Source: Hymenobacter cyanobacteriorum
GTDB taxonomy: Bacteria > Bacteroidota > Bacteroidia > Cytophagales > Hymenobacteraceae
Reading direction: 5' to 3'
Length of the DNA stretch: 64,000 nucleotides
NCBI RefSeq assembly: GCF_022631375.1
Contig: NZ_JALBGC010000002.1
Coordinates: 930,001 to 994,000 of the forward strand
Shown: piece after piece, positions 34,345-42,970 of the stretch
How positions within the stretch are numbered: position 1 is the first letter of the stretch
Layout: every line of letters begins with the position of its first letter
Made by a program: the position numbers and the translations under genes
The notes under the pieces: generated by a model
Told to the model about the DNA's origin: nothing
Databases searched by the model: none
Seen by the model: only the letters and a program-made list of their open reading frames with translations

Positions 34345-35181
34345 ATGAGCTATTTCGTTGAACCCAACTCCATCGTGCGGCGCATCTGGGGCACTTCCGA
34401 TACCGTGCTGTTCATCTTCGCCGGGGCGGCCGCCGAGTTTGCCCTCAACAAGGCTGTGGACTGGCTCTACTTCACCGGCCGCTTGCCCGCCGACCCGCTG
34501 GGCCGCCTGTTTTCGACGGTGGACTACGCCCGCCGCATCCTGTTTGCCGACCGCGCCGGGGCCGAAAAGGCCATTGATAGCATTGCCGCCATCCATGCCG
34601 CGGTCGAGGCCAAGCGCGGCCGCTCCATTCCGGCCTGGGCCTACCGCGACGTGCTGTTCATGCTCATCGGCTATTCCATTCGGGCGTTTGAGGTGCTGGA
34701 GCGGCCGCTGACGGAAGCCGAATGCGAGGAAATTACGGACGTATTTTGCCAGGTGGGCCGGCGCATGGGCATCCCCGATTTGCCCGATTCGTACGCGGCC
34801 TGGCAGGTGGCGCGGGCGCAGCACCTGGCCGCCAACACGGCCGCCAGCGCCCTCACCGCCGACCTGTACCGGCAATACCGCAAGCACCTGGGCGGGCCCC
34901 GCTACCAGCTGCTGCGGGCAGTGCAGGGGCTGGTGGTGCCCGCGCCGGTGCGCGCCCAATTGGGCCTGCCGGGCGGGGCGGCCGTGCGCCCGGCCGTGGT
35001 GGCGTACCGCGCCACCCGGCACCTGGCCCTAAGCCAGTGGGCCAAAAGCGCCATGCTGCCACGCGAATACCGGGATAGGATTCAGGCCCTGGATTTGACG
35101 CCGACGGCCTCCGCAACGCCCGGCGTTGCGGGGCGTCCTCCGCGCAGCTGTCCTTTCCATCGGGTGCCTGCCCAAGCGTAA
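34345..35181 (+). CDS. MpaB-family (DUF2236) oxygenase-like protein
   Basis: 278 residues. The N-terminal 60 residues (SIVRRIWGTSDTVLFIFAGAA, then DPLGRLFSTVDYARRILF) match the DUF2236/MpaB family, which includes rubber oxygenase (Lcp) and fungal MpaB. These are all-helical proteins, some binding haem b. Most of the family's helical core is visible to about residue 250, then a low-complexity tail. The family's catalytic His/Lys residues could not be placed with confidence. It follows the RND exporter and has its own promoter. Confidence 0.75.
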   Translation: MSYFVEPNSIVRRIWGTSDTVLFIFAGAAAEFALNKAVDWLYFTGRLPADPLGRLFSTVDYARRILFADRAGAEKAIDSIAAIHAAVEAKRGRSIPAWAYRDVLFMLIGYSIRAFEVLERPLTEAECEEITDVFCQVGRRMGIPDLPDSYAAWQVARAQHLAANTAASALTADLYRQYRKHLGGPRYQLLRAVQGLVVPAPVRAQLGLPGGAAVRPAVVAYRATRHLALSQWAKSAMLPREYRDRIQALDLTPTASATPGVAGRPPRSCPFHRVPAQA

Positions 35182-35191
35182 CCGGCCTGCT

Positions 35192-35578
35192 ATGTTTCGG
35201 CTTCACAAAACCTATCTGCTGGCTGCCACCCTGCTCCTGCTGCTGGAAATATACATTGCCGGGGCAGTGCACGATGCCATTATCCGGCCGTATGCGGGCG
35301 ATTTGCTGGCAGTCATTTTTCTATTCTGTTTCGCCAGCAGTTTCCTCACGGCCCCGCCCCGGCGGGTGCTGCTTGCCGTGCTGGGCATTGCCTACCTGCT
35401 CGAGGGTTTGCAATATGTGCACTTGCTGGCGCTTCTGGGGCTGGAGCATTCGCGCCTGGCGCGCCTCGTGCTCGGCAGCCGCTTTGCCTGGGGCGATATG
35501 CTGGCGTATAGCCTCGGGGCCGTGTTTTTGCTGGCAGTGGCGGCACTACACCGGCGCCTCCGGCCACCAGTAGCCTAG
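35192..35578 (+). CDS. Small membrane protein, DUF2809-like
   Basis: 128 residues from the ATG at 35192 (MFRLHKTYLLAATLLLLLEIYI). About four hydrophobic helices are predicted. The HDAIIRPYAGDLLAVIFLFCFASSF motif, a GLQYVHLLALLGL helix and the FAWGDMLAYSLGAVFLL end match the DUF2809 pattern. It begins 10 bp after the MpaB-like gene, so co-transcription is likely. Function unknown. Confidence 0.75.
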   Translation: MFRLHKTYLLAATLLLLLEIYIAGAVHDAIIRPYAGDLLAVIFLFCFASSFLTAPPRRVLLAVLGIAYLLEGLQYVHLLALLGLEHSRLARLVLGSRFAWGDMLAYSLGAVFLLAVAALHRRLRPPVA

Positions 35579-35813
35579 CGTTGGCCGCCAAGGGAGGCGG
35601 GGCAATTGGGAATTGAAGGGCCGCCTTCCGCCGCAGCGTAATTGCCACCTGATTTTAGCTGAGCACTGAGCGTTATTTCCTGCGGGCCACGCGAATTGTT
35701 TGGCCAAATAAAATTGTTGGGTGAGACAACACGGAGCAGCTGCCGAACCTTAGGCTTTCAGCGGCAGCCTTCGGGGAGCTGCCAGGCCCTATTTTTACCA
35801 CAAAAACCACTGT

Positions 35814-36737
35814 ATGAACTTTTCATTTATTGCCGGATTCCCACGTTTTCTCTTTCTGACTTTGTTTGCCGCGGCGACCTTGTTCACCACTGCCTGCAAG
35901 AAGGAAGAAGAGATGAAAGACTACACCACCATCGACGATGACATCATCACGAAGTATTTGTCGGCCAACAACATAACCACCGCGCAGAAGCAGGCTTCCG
36001 GCTTGTATTTTCTGCCCGTGCGCACCAATGCCAATGCGCCGAAAGTAGCGGTTGGCAGCAGCGTAGCCGTGCTTTTCACCGGGCACCTGCTCGATGCCGC
36101 GGGCACGGTGTTCGATGCCTCCTCGCAGCACAGCAATTTGCCGGTTGACTTCGTGGTGGGAGCGCGACAAGTCATTCCGGGTTTTGAGGAAGGAGTGTCG
36201 TTGATGCACGTGGGCGATAAAGCCGAGCTGCTGATTCCGTCGCAGCTGGCCTATGGTGCGACGGGCTCGCGCAACGGGGCCGTTGCGCCCAATTCCGTGG
36301 TTCGGTTCGAAGTTGAAGTACTTGATTTTAATGCCATCGATGAAGGGCTGATTCAAAAATACCTCACCGACAAAAGCATCACCACCGCTCAGAAACTAGC
36401 GACGGGGGTGTATTTCCTGCCGGTAACGACCAACGCCGCCGGGGTACGGGCCACGGCGGGCGCCACCGTTTCGGTGCTCTACACCGGCCACCTGCTCGAC
36501 GCAACGGGCACGGTGTTCGACGCTTCTTCGCAGCACGGCAACACGCCGCTGAAGTTTGTGCTGGGCAACAAGCAGGTCATTCCCGGTTTCGAAGCCGGCG
36601 TGGCACTGATGCACAAAGGCGACAAAGCGGAAATCATCATCCCCTCGACCCAGGCCTACGCAGAGCGGTCGATTCCGCCAACCGTTCCCGCCCATGCGGT
36701 GCTGCGCTTCGAAGTAGAGCTGGTGGACGTGCAATAA
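35814..36737 (+). CDS. Tandem-FKBP peptidyl-prolyl isomerase lipoprotein
   Basis: 307 residues. The lipobox (FTTAC) puts it on the membrane. Two FKBP domains of about 120 residues follow, each preceded by a similar linker (IITKYLSANNITTAQKQASGLYFLP and IQKYLTDKSITTAQKLATGVYFLP). Both contain TGHLLDA-GTVFDASSQH, the VIPGFE motif and a DKAE-I/L-IPS strand. This is an internal duplication. It should isomerise X-Pro bonds in exported proteins. Some aromatic active-site positions of classic FKBPs look changed, so activity is uncertain. Confidence 0.9.
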   Translation: MNFSFIAGFPRFLFLTLFAAATLFTTACKKEEEMKDYTTIDDDIITKYLSANNITTAQKQASGLYFLPVRTNANAPKVAVGSSVAVLFTGHLLDAAGTVFDASSQHSNLPVDFVVGARQVIPGFEEGVSLMHVGDKAELLIPSQLAYGATGSRNGAVAPNSVVRFEVEVLDFNAIDEGLIQKYLTDKSITTAQKLATGVYFLPVTTNAAGVRATAGATVSVLYTGHLLDATGTVFDASSQHGNTPLKFVLGNKQVIPGFEAGVALMHKGDKAEIIIPSTQAYAERSIPPTVPAHAVLRFEVELVDVQ

Positions 36738-36770
36738 GCCCAATTTTCGCACTGCCACGTTTTCGCAACC

Positions 36771-36815
36771 CACCAAAAAAAACGGCAAGCTCAGCGCTTG
36801 CCGTTTTTTTTTGGT
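36771..36815. terminator. Bidirectional terminator
   Basis: CACC plus an A-tract plus AACGGCAAGC pairs with GCTTGCCGTT plus a T-tract plus GGTG around a 5-nt loop. It separates the convergent FKBP and Dna2-like genes. Confidence 0.9.
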
Positions 36816-36817
36816 GC

Positions 36818-39800
36818 CTATCCCAATACCCGGGCCAGCAGCGCCGCGTGGTGGGGGGCGCGGGCCAGCATTTCCGCGTTGCCGAGCAGCACGAGCTGCT
36901 GGCGGGCCCGGGTGAGGGCTACGTTGAGCTTGCGGTCGACCTGCCCGGTTTCGTCGGGCGATACCATGAGCTCCAGCTGGTGCTCGTGGTGGCAGCAGAA
37001 GCTCACGATGATGACCTCGCGCTGGCTGCCCTGGTAGCGCTCCACGGTGTCGACGCTGACCTGGGCCAGGGCGGGCAACTCCAGCTCGCGGGCCAGCTGG
37101 GCCAGCCGGGCACGAATGCGGGCTGCCTGGTTGCGGTAGCTGGCAATGATGCCGAGCGTGGTTTCGGGGTTGAAAGCGGGGCCGAAGCCCTGGGCCACGT
37201 AGGCGGCGGCGCGGGCCGCCAGCTCGGCTTCCTGCGACGATTCCTTCATGGACAAATCCTCGGGCTGGCGCTGGGTGGGCACAAAAACCACCCGCTGGCG
37301 GCGCAGCGCGGCTGTGAAATCATCGGCGGCAGCGGGCCAGGCGGCGCGGTCCATCGGGGCGGCCTGCCAGGGCAGCGGGCAGCGCAGCTGGCCTTCGTAG
37401 AAATCCTGGTTCACGAGTACAGCCAACTCCTGGTGCATGCGGTATTGGTCGGCGAGGGTGCCGTGGGCGTGGGGCCAGTGGGCCTCGGCGCGGCGGAAGA
37501 GGCGCTCAAAGTAGGAGTTGCGCAGGTTGGTGAGGCCGAGGTTTTCGCGCAGTAAATCGGCCACTTCGGGGGCCACGGCGCTGGTTTCGGGCTCCTGGGC
37601 CACCACGGCAGGCAGCTGGCGGTGGTCGCCGATGAGGATAAACTTCTTCACCTTGGCCAGCAGCGCCAGCATCGGCGATTCCAGCACTTGGCTGGCCTCG
37701 TCCACCACGGCCACATCGAACTGCTTGAGCATGAACAATTCGGGCTTGCCCAGCAGGCTGGCCACGGTGCCTACGTAAAACGGCGTGCCGGTAAGGCGGG
37801 CGCGCACCGTCTGGCGGCTGCCGCAGTCGGCAATCATGGCATCGAGCAGGTACGGCCGGTACTGCGGCGACGTGCCCAACCGCGAGCCTACCCGAATAAA
37901 GGGCAGTTTGGCTTCTACCAATTGCTCGCAGATTTCGTCCACGGCGCGGTTGGTGTAGGCGGCCAGCAGCACCTGCTTATCTTCTTTGTAGAGTTTTTCG
38001 GCCAGCTCGCGCAGCACGCTGCGGGTTTTGCCGGTGCCGGGCGGGCCGCATAGCACGAACCAGTCGGGTGCGGCCAGGGCGCGGGCCACCACTTCGGGGG
38101 CTGTGGTGGCGGGTGCGGCAGCGGGGCTCCAGCCCTCGGGTTCGTGGGGGCCGGTGCGGGCCAGCAGGCGCTTGCGGCGCTCGGGGCTCAGGCCAAGGAA
38201 GGACGAGAGGCCGGCCCATTCGCGCCGGAAGGTGTCGTAGGTATCGGGCTCCAGGGCCCAGTGCGAGTGGCCGTGCAGGTAGCGCGGGGCCATGCGGCGG
38301 TTGCGCACGCTGAGCACCACGCGGCCGTCGGCCCCGAGGTCTTCGGCCAGCACCACTTTCACCACCTGCGCATCGAGGACAGAGAGAGCCGGAACATCGT
38401 AGGGGCGGGGCTCGCCCCCGCCCGTCGTTGCTGGGTTTGACTGGATAGCAGTGGCAATATCACCCAAACCCAACTCATTAACTTGTTCTCCTCCCCGGGC
38501 GGGGGCAAGCCCCGCCCCTACTTTCCTCCGCGGATACAGAATCAGCGTGTCGCCGGCCCGGAAATTGACTTCGCGGCCGCCGGGTTGGCGCTGGAAAACG
38601 AGGTGCGGGCCGAGGCCGTCGCGGGCATCATCGGGCGCGCCGCTGTGGTCTTCGACGAGCTCCAAATCATCGAGCAGGCTAAAATTTTGATACTTGCGGG
38701 CCTGGGGCAGCAGCCAGAGGCCGGCCTGGCCGCCGGCATCGCCGGGGCGGGCCTCGTCGCCGAGCAGGGTGAGGCGCATTTCGCGGGCCGCGAAGCGGGC
38801 CAGCTCCAGGCAGTAGGCGCGCTCCACGGGGTCGGCGGCGGCCCAGGCGTTGGCTACTTTTTCGGCTTTGGCTTTGCCGAAGGGAGGCAGGGCCATTAGG
38901 TTGGGGTGCAGCACGGGGGCCAGCAGGTGGGCCGTCTGACGGGGGCCGGTGGCGCGGGCCAGCTGTAACTCGATGCCCACGAGCTGGTTGCGGGCCGAGA
39001 GCAGCCGGTCAATCAGGTCCTGGTCCTGGTCGACGCGGCGCACGGCGGGCTGGCCGCTGGCCGCGTTGGAGTACAGAATGCTGGTGCGGCCGCGGCCGGC
39101 GGTTTCGCCATCGGCCCCGAACACCGATTCCAGCAGCAAGCGGTAGAGCTGGGCCTGGGCGGCATGGTTGGTCCAGGGCTCGGCGTGGGGCACTTTGGTG
39201 GAGCTTTTGAGCTCGATGAGGTCGTAGCCGGTGCTGCTTTCGTGCAGCAAATCGAGGCGGCCCTGCAAGCCGTAGGTGGCCGACAGAAAGGTGGGCTCCA
39301 GGAAGCAGTCGGCCAGGCGCAGGGGCTCCTGCTGGTAGCCGGTGCGGCTGGCAGCCACGAAGCCCAGGGCGCGGGTTTCGCGCAGGGTGCGGTGGTGGCG
39401 GCGCAGGTCGTTCAGCAGCTCGGGCACGCCGGTGCGCGTCTGGAACTCGGGCAGGGTGCTGAGCGCGAGCGGCGCCGAGCGGAAAAGCCGGCCCCGGAAG
39501 AAGGTTTCCAGGTCAAATTCTTTGGCGGCAGGCTGCTCGTTGTCGGCTGTTAGCTCGAAAGAGGTAGCAGCGGCGGCTTCTGAACCGGCAGTTTCTGTAG
39601 CATCGCCTTCCGACTCAACGGTTGCCACGGCGTGGCCGGCCAGCTTCGCCAACCGCTCCAGCTGCTGCTTTTTCGCGGCAGCTTCCCGCTTCGTTTTCAA
39701 TTCTTCCTGCCGGCCGGCGTGGCTCACTTCCTCGTCCAGCAGCAGGTTCACCAGGTTTCCGAGCACCAACGGGCGCGAAATATCATCGGGCAAAAAAGCA

Positions 39801-40549
39801 TTCAGCAGCGCCCATTCCGGAATGGTGCCGTCGCGCTGCGCGCACTCGGCAATGGTGGTGACGCTGATGAGGTAGTCGGGCTCCAGCACTACGCGGCGAG
39901 CGCGCACGCTGCCATCGGCCAGCCGCACCGGGCCAATGAGGTGCAGCGTGGGGTGCAGCGAAACGGCCAGCGGCAGCACGTTTTCATAGGCCGCCGGCAG
40001 CACCAGGCCGAAGGGGCCAGCGGGGCGCCCATCGGCGGGCGTGGTCATTTCGACGGTGAGTGCGCCGCTGGCCAGGTCGGCGTGCAGCACCCGCACGCGC
40101 CAGGTGGTGCGGGCGGTGGCTTCGGGAATGTGGGCAGCGGTAGCAGCGACAATTGCCGCCGTTTCGGTGGGCGCGGCGGCAGCTTCAGCAGCTGGCTGGG
40201 GCAGCGCGGGGCCGGCATAGGCCGCGCCCGTGAGGTGCAGTACCAGCGCCGCCACCGCCGAGAAACCCTGCGCAGCCTCGGCGCGGGTGCCGGCGTAGCT
40301 TTCGTGCACCACCAGGTTGGCCGCCAGGCGCAGCGCCTGCAGCTGCTGGCGCAGGGCGGCGGGCAACTCGTGGACGTAGGCGGCCTGGCCGATGGCCTGG
40401 TTGAGGTCGATAAACGGGGCTTCGCGGGCCTTGCAGTCGTCGCGCAGCACGGTTTCGAGCAGCTTGCGCAGCTTGGGCAGCTGGTCGGCAGGCGCGGCGG
40501 CAGCATCGGCGGCCAAGGCAGCCAGGCGGAGGTAGTAGGGAGAGGACAT
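36818..40549 (-). CDS. Dna2-like nuclease-helicase
   Basis: 1243 residues. A mixed N-terminal region is followed by a PD-(D/E)xK nuclease of the Cas4/Dna2 type near residues 395-475 (RLADCFLEPTF, GRLDLL, then LIELKSS). After an OB-like region comes a superfamily 1 helicase at about 800-1243: Walker A CGPPGTGKT near 836, VVDEASQ (motif II), GDHRQLPAV (III), QYRMHQELA (IV), VDTVERYQGSQ (V) and VALTRARQQL (VI). It probably processes DNA ends or flaps. Residues about 673-719 are encoded by a palindromic GC-rich repeat element that keeps the frame. The gene stands alone. Confidence 0.88.
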   Translation of the reverse strand: MSSPYYLRLAALAADAAAAPADQLPKLRKLLETVLRDDCKAREAPFIDLNQAIGQAAYVHELPAALRQQLQALRLAANLVVHESYAGTRAEAAQGFSAVAALVLHLTGAAYAGPALPQPAAEAAAAPTETAAIVAATAAHIPEATARTTWRVRVLHADLASGALTVEMTTPADGRPAGPFGLVLPAAYENVLPLAVSLHPTLHLIGPVRLADGSVRARRVVLEPDYLISVTTIAECAQRDGTIPEWALLNAFLPDDISRPLVLGNLVNLLLDEEVSHAGRQEELKTKREAAAKKQQLERLAKLAGHAVATVESEGDATETAGSEAAAATSFELTADNEQPAAKEFDLETFFRGRLFRSAPLALSTLPEFQTRTGVPELLNDLRRHHRTLRETRALGFVAASRTGYQQEPLRLADCFLEPTFLSATYGLQGRLDLLHESSTGYDLIELKSSTKVPHAEPWTNHAAQAQLYRLLLESVFGADGETAGRGRTSILYSNAASGQPAVRRVDQDQDLIDRLLSARNQLVGIELQLARATGPRQTAHLLAPVLHPNLMALPPFGKAKAEKVANAWAAADPVERAYCLELARFAAREMRLTLLGDEARPGDAGGQAGLWLLPQARKYQNFSLLDDLELVEDHSGAPDDARDGLGPHLVFQRQPGGREVNFRAGDTLILYPRRKVGAGLAPARGGEQVNELGLGDIATAIQSNPATTGGGEPRPYDVPALSVLDAQVVKVVLAEDLGADGRVVLSVRNRRMAPRYLHGHSHWALEPDTYDTFRREWAGLSSFLGLSPERRKRLLARTGPHEPEGWSPAAAPATTAPEVVARALAAPDWFVLCGPPGTGKTRSVLRELAEKLYKEDKQVLLAAYTNRAVDEICEQLVEAKLPFIRVGSRLGTSPQYRPYLLDAMIADCGSRQTVRARLTGTPFYVGTVASLLGKPELFMLKQFDVAVVDEASQVLESPMLALLAKVKKFILIGDHRQLPAVVAQEPETSAVAPEVADLLRENLGLTNLRNSYFERLFRRAEAHWPHAHGTLADQYRMHQELAVLVNQDFYEGQLRCPLPWQAAPMDRAAWPAAADDFTAALRRQRVVFVPTQRQPEDLSMKESSQEAELAARAAAYVAQGFGPAFNPETTLGIIASYRNQAARIRARLAQLARELELPALAQVSVDTVERYQGSQREVIIVSFCCHHEHQLELMVSPDETGQVDRKLNVALTRARQQLVLLGNAEMLARAPHHAALLARVLG
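38399..38521. repeat. In-frame GC-rich palindromic element in the helicase gene
   Basis: The 26-bp arms at 38399-38424 and 38496-38521 are near-perfect reverse complements (GTAGGGGCGGGGCT-type) 71 bp apart. Each arm is itself palindromic. The insert adds the peptide VGAGLAPARGG and about 30 more residues between domains. Confidence 0.85.
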
Positions 40550-40674
40550 AGGTAGCGGCAGTCAGGTTAAAAGTACCGCTGCTGGCGCGATTTTGCGCTG
40601 CCGCCCCCCGTCATGGAATTCCTGCCGCGGCAGCGCTGGATTGATGCAGCCAGGCTTACACGCTTCGCCAGCAG

Positions 40675-41259
40675 CTAATTTGCTACCCGCTCAAATACTT
40701 CACCGTCGGCCAGGTCGTAACGAATCAGGCCATCCTGCTTGTCCCAATAAAAAGCCCGCAGGCGGCCGGTGCCGTAGTTTTTGGCATTCTGGCCGTCGCG
40801 GAAAACGTAGGCAGCCAGGTAGGCTTTGCCGCTGCGCAGGGTGCAGGGTTCCTGCACCAGCACATCGGTGGGCCCGATTTTCTGGCCCGACGGCAGCGGA
40901 TAGTCCAGCCCCGCCATGCTGAGCTGGAGGCGGGCCGGGCGGTCGGGCCGGGTTTTGTCGGCGGTGATGCTGAAATAGGGCCGCTTCGGGTCGTACTGCG
41001 TGGCCGAATTCAACCCAAACTGCACGTGAATGGGCTGGTAGGCCCCTTCCTCCAGCTTGTTGCAGTTGGTATTGGTGTGCCACTCGCGCTGCTCAATCAG
41101 CGTCATCGTGTTCGCGTTGCCGCGGTTGCTGCGGAAGAAAATCTGCTTGCCCGCCGGGTGCGCCGGAAACCAGGCCCGCTCGTCGGGCGTGAGGCTGACC
41201 TGCTCGCAAGGGCCGCAGCCGGCCGTCAGCAGCGAGAGCAACGACAGTAGCTTTTTCAT
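40675..41259 (-). CDS. Hypothetical lipoprotein
   Basis: 194 residues with a short lipoprotein signal (MKKLLSLLSLLTAGC, lipid Cys15). The next residues GPCEQVSLTPDERAWFP start a beta-rich domain with several cysteines. A WDKQDGLIRYDLADGEVFER segment lies at the end. No family was recognised. A TACTTTTA motif lies in the 125-bp gap on the 3' side, nearer the upstream helicase gene. It forms a likely pair with the next small lipoprotein, 77 bp away on the same strand. Confidence 0.65.
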   Translation of the reverse strand: MKKLLSLLSLLTAGCGPCEQVSLTPDERAWFPAHPAGKQIFFRSNRGNANTMTLIEQREWHTNTNCNKLEEGAYQPIHVQFGLNSATQYDPKRPYFSITADKTRPDRPARLQLSMAGLDYPLPSGQKIGPTDVLVQEPCTLRSGKAYLAAYVFRDGQNAKNYGTGRLRAFYWDKQDGLIRYDLADGEVFERVAN

Positions 41260-41336
41260 ACCTAGTGGCAGGCCAGGGGTTTGTTGCTTCTGCCGGCCCA
41301 GCTTTGCATACGCAGCCGGCGGGGGGTGGGGTTGGC

Positions 41337-41819
41337 CTAGCGGGCGGCGCGCAGCCCCACAGGCGCGGCCAGCGGCCCTTCTTCGTACATGTTCAGGTAC
41401 AGCCTCAGGGGCTCCTTGCGGCCTTTCCAGGTGATGGCATACACGTCGAGCTGCCCTTCGTTGTCGATTCCGGCCTCGGCAATTTTAAACGCGCAGCAGT
41501 TGCCTTCGTGCTCGTAGCTAAGGGATTGGCCCCGGGGCCCGAGCAGGGCATTGAGGTAGCGCTGCTGGTTGCGCACGCCGGCCTCGCGCCCGCCCCCCAC
41601 CCGTACCGGGTTGGTTGCCGTAAAGCCGTAGGTTTCGTCCTGGCTGGTGGCGGTGATGAGGAACGGCAGCACGGTGCTGCCCCCTTTTTCGTGCAGGCCT
41701 TCCGATTCGGCTCCGCCGTAGGTGAGCGGCGTTTTGGGGCGCACGCTTTCGCAGCTGCCCAACGCCAGTAACCCGAGCAGCACTAAACCGCTTGTTTTTA
41801 TAAACTGAATTTTCTTCAT
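41337..41819 (-). CDS. Hypothetical lipoprotein
   Basis: 160 residues from the ATG at 41819. The frame is open to 41858, but the internal start begins the lipoprotein signal (MKKIQFIKTSGLVLLGLLALGSC). Two adjacent cysteines (GNCCAFK) and a YLNMYEEGPLAAPVGL end are its main marks. The latter resembles a small Bacteroidota lipoprotein group of unknown role. Its ATG overlaps a plus-strand ATG of the next gene's open frame. Confidence 0.65.
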   Translation of the reverse strand: MKKIQFIKTSGLVLLGLLALGSCESVRPKTPLTYGGAESEGLHEKGGSTVLPFLITATSQDETYGFTATNPVRVGGGREAGVRNQQRYLNALLGPRGQSLSYEHEGNCCAFKIAEAGIDNEGQLDVYAITWKGRKEPLRLYLNMYEEGPLAAPVGLRAAR

Positions 41820-41874
41820 GCGTACTTCGATTTTTTCCGGGCCGGCTGGCCGTCCCAAAGTTCAGCGTCGCTTA

Positions 41875-42420
41875 ATGCTTTGGACCCTAAACCTTGGCGG
41901 CGGGCTTTTGTTGAGTTTAGCCGCCAGCGGCCAGGCGCCCGCCGTGGGGCCCGACTCGCGCCTGCCCGGCCTGCTGGCCGAGCGCAAAGCCCTCACCGAC
42001 CGCTACCGCGACGCCAGCGCCCAGCGCCACAGCCTGTTCGGCAACAAGCCCTCCAAGAAAGACCTGCAGGAAGTGGTGGATGCCCTGCAGGGCATTGTTG
42101 ACAAGGACCAGCAGATTGTGGACGTGCTCAACCAAACGGCCCAGGCGGCCACCACCACCTCGGCCCGCCTGGCCGCCACCACCACCCACCTCGAAACCAG
42201 CTCGCGCGACGACCGCAACCTCACCGCCCAGCGCCTCTCGGAACTCAGCAACGAAACCGAAAACCTGCGCCAACGCGAAAAACAGAACATTGCCAAGCAG
42301 CGCGACCTGGAAGCCGAAGTGGCCGAAGCCAAGCAGGGCCATTTCGTGCGCGACGCGCTGATTGCCGGGCTGGCGGTGCTGTGCGTGGGGCTGGTGGTGG
42401 CGCTGCGCCGACGCCGTTAG
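41875..42420 (+). CDS. Coiled-coil protein with C-terminal membrane helix
   Basis: 181 residues from the ATG at 41875 (MLWTLNLGGGLLLSLAASGQAP), which opens a signal peptide. An ATG at 41818 is in frame but overlaps the divergent gene's start. Residues 30-150 are a long coiled coil rich in Thr, Ala, Glu and Gln. A transmembrane helix (DALIAGLAVLCVGLVVAL) and RRRR end the protein, so it is anchored with the coiled coil outside the cytoplasm. Function unknown. Confidence 0.65.
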   Translation: MLWTLNLGGGLLLSLAASGQAPAVGPDSRLPGLLAERKALTDRYRDASAQRHSLFGNKPSKKDLQEVVDALQGIVDKDQQIVDVLNQTAQAATTTSARLAATTTHLETSSRDDRNLTAQRLSELSNETENLRQREKQNIAKQRDLEAEVAEAKQGHFVRDALIAGLAVLCVGLVVALRRRR

Positions 42421-42435
42421 CCGTACTTTCGGGCG

Positions 42436-42795
42436 ATGTCAGACACCTTCCCGTTTCAGCTCGCCCCCGCCCCGCCGCCCATTTCGCCCGAGTACGAGGT
42501 GCTGGTTTTTGCCGATGTGGCCGGGCTGGAGGATTACTACCGTCTGTTTCAGCACTTTGGCTTCGGCGGCACGGCGGCCTCTTGGGTCGAGCATCTCGAA
42601 ACCATTGTGGAAGAGCATTGCCCTGCTCTGCTCGATGAGCTGGAATTTACGGAAAGCAGCGGCGCCTTCGTGGCCTACGCTGCCAGCCCGGCCATTGCGG
42701 AGCGGTTTCTGGCCTGCGTGCGGCCGTATTTTGGCTCGTTGGAACAGTTGCGCAAGTACCTGGGGCAGGCCGACCCGGGCGACTTTTTTGCGTGA
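42436..42795 (+). CDS. Imm51-like protein
   Basis: 119 residues, no signal peptide. The pattern ADVAGLEDYYRLFQHFGFGGTAASW, then LDELEFTESSGAFVAYAASP and a YFGSLEQLRKYL helix, resembles the Imm51 family of polymorphic-toxin immunity proteins. The match is by eye. No toxin gene is adjacent, so it may be an orphan or a domesticated relative. A TACTTTCG element lies just upstream. It is separated from the SWIM gene by a palindromic repeat. Confidence 0.6.
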   Translation: MSDTFPFQLAPAPPPISPEYEVLVFADVAGLEDYYRLFQHFGFGGTAASWVEHLETIVEEHCPALLDELEFTESSGAFVAYAASPAIAERFLACVRPYFGSLEQLRKYLGQADPGDFFA

Positions 42796-42806
42796 GGTGC
42801 CTCCGT

Positions 42807-42908
42807 CTGTCATCCTGAGCGCAGCGAAGGAACTTACCAAGCAAGAACGAGTGCGATTAATTAACTGACTCAAGCGTGATAAGGTCCTTCGCAGGCTCAG
42901 GATGACAG
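42807..42908. repeat. Palindromic intergenic repeat, subfamily A
   Basis: The left arm CTGTCATCCTGAGCGCAGCG... (42807-42836) pairs with the right arm ending CTCAGGATGACAG (42880-42908), with a few mismatches. It lies just before the SWIM gene promoter. Confidence 0.85.
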
Positions 42909-42944
42909 CTGTATTCGGGGTGTCTAAGCCAGCCGATTCCCTGC

Positions 42945-42952
42945 TACATTTG
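42945..42952 (+). promoter_or_regulatory. Promoter -7 element of the SWIM gene
   Basis: TACATTTG, an exact consensus match 18 bp before the ATG at 42971. It supports the choice of that ATG over the open frame to 42902. Confidence 0.6.
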
Positions 42953-42970
42953 GAGCCTACCCCGCCCCGC

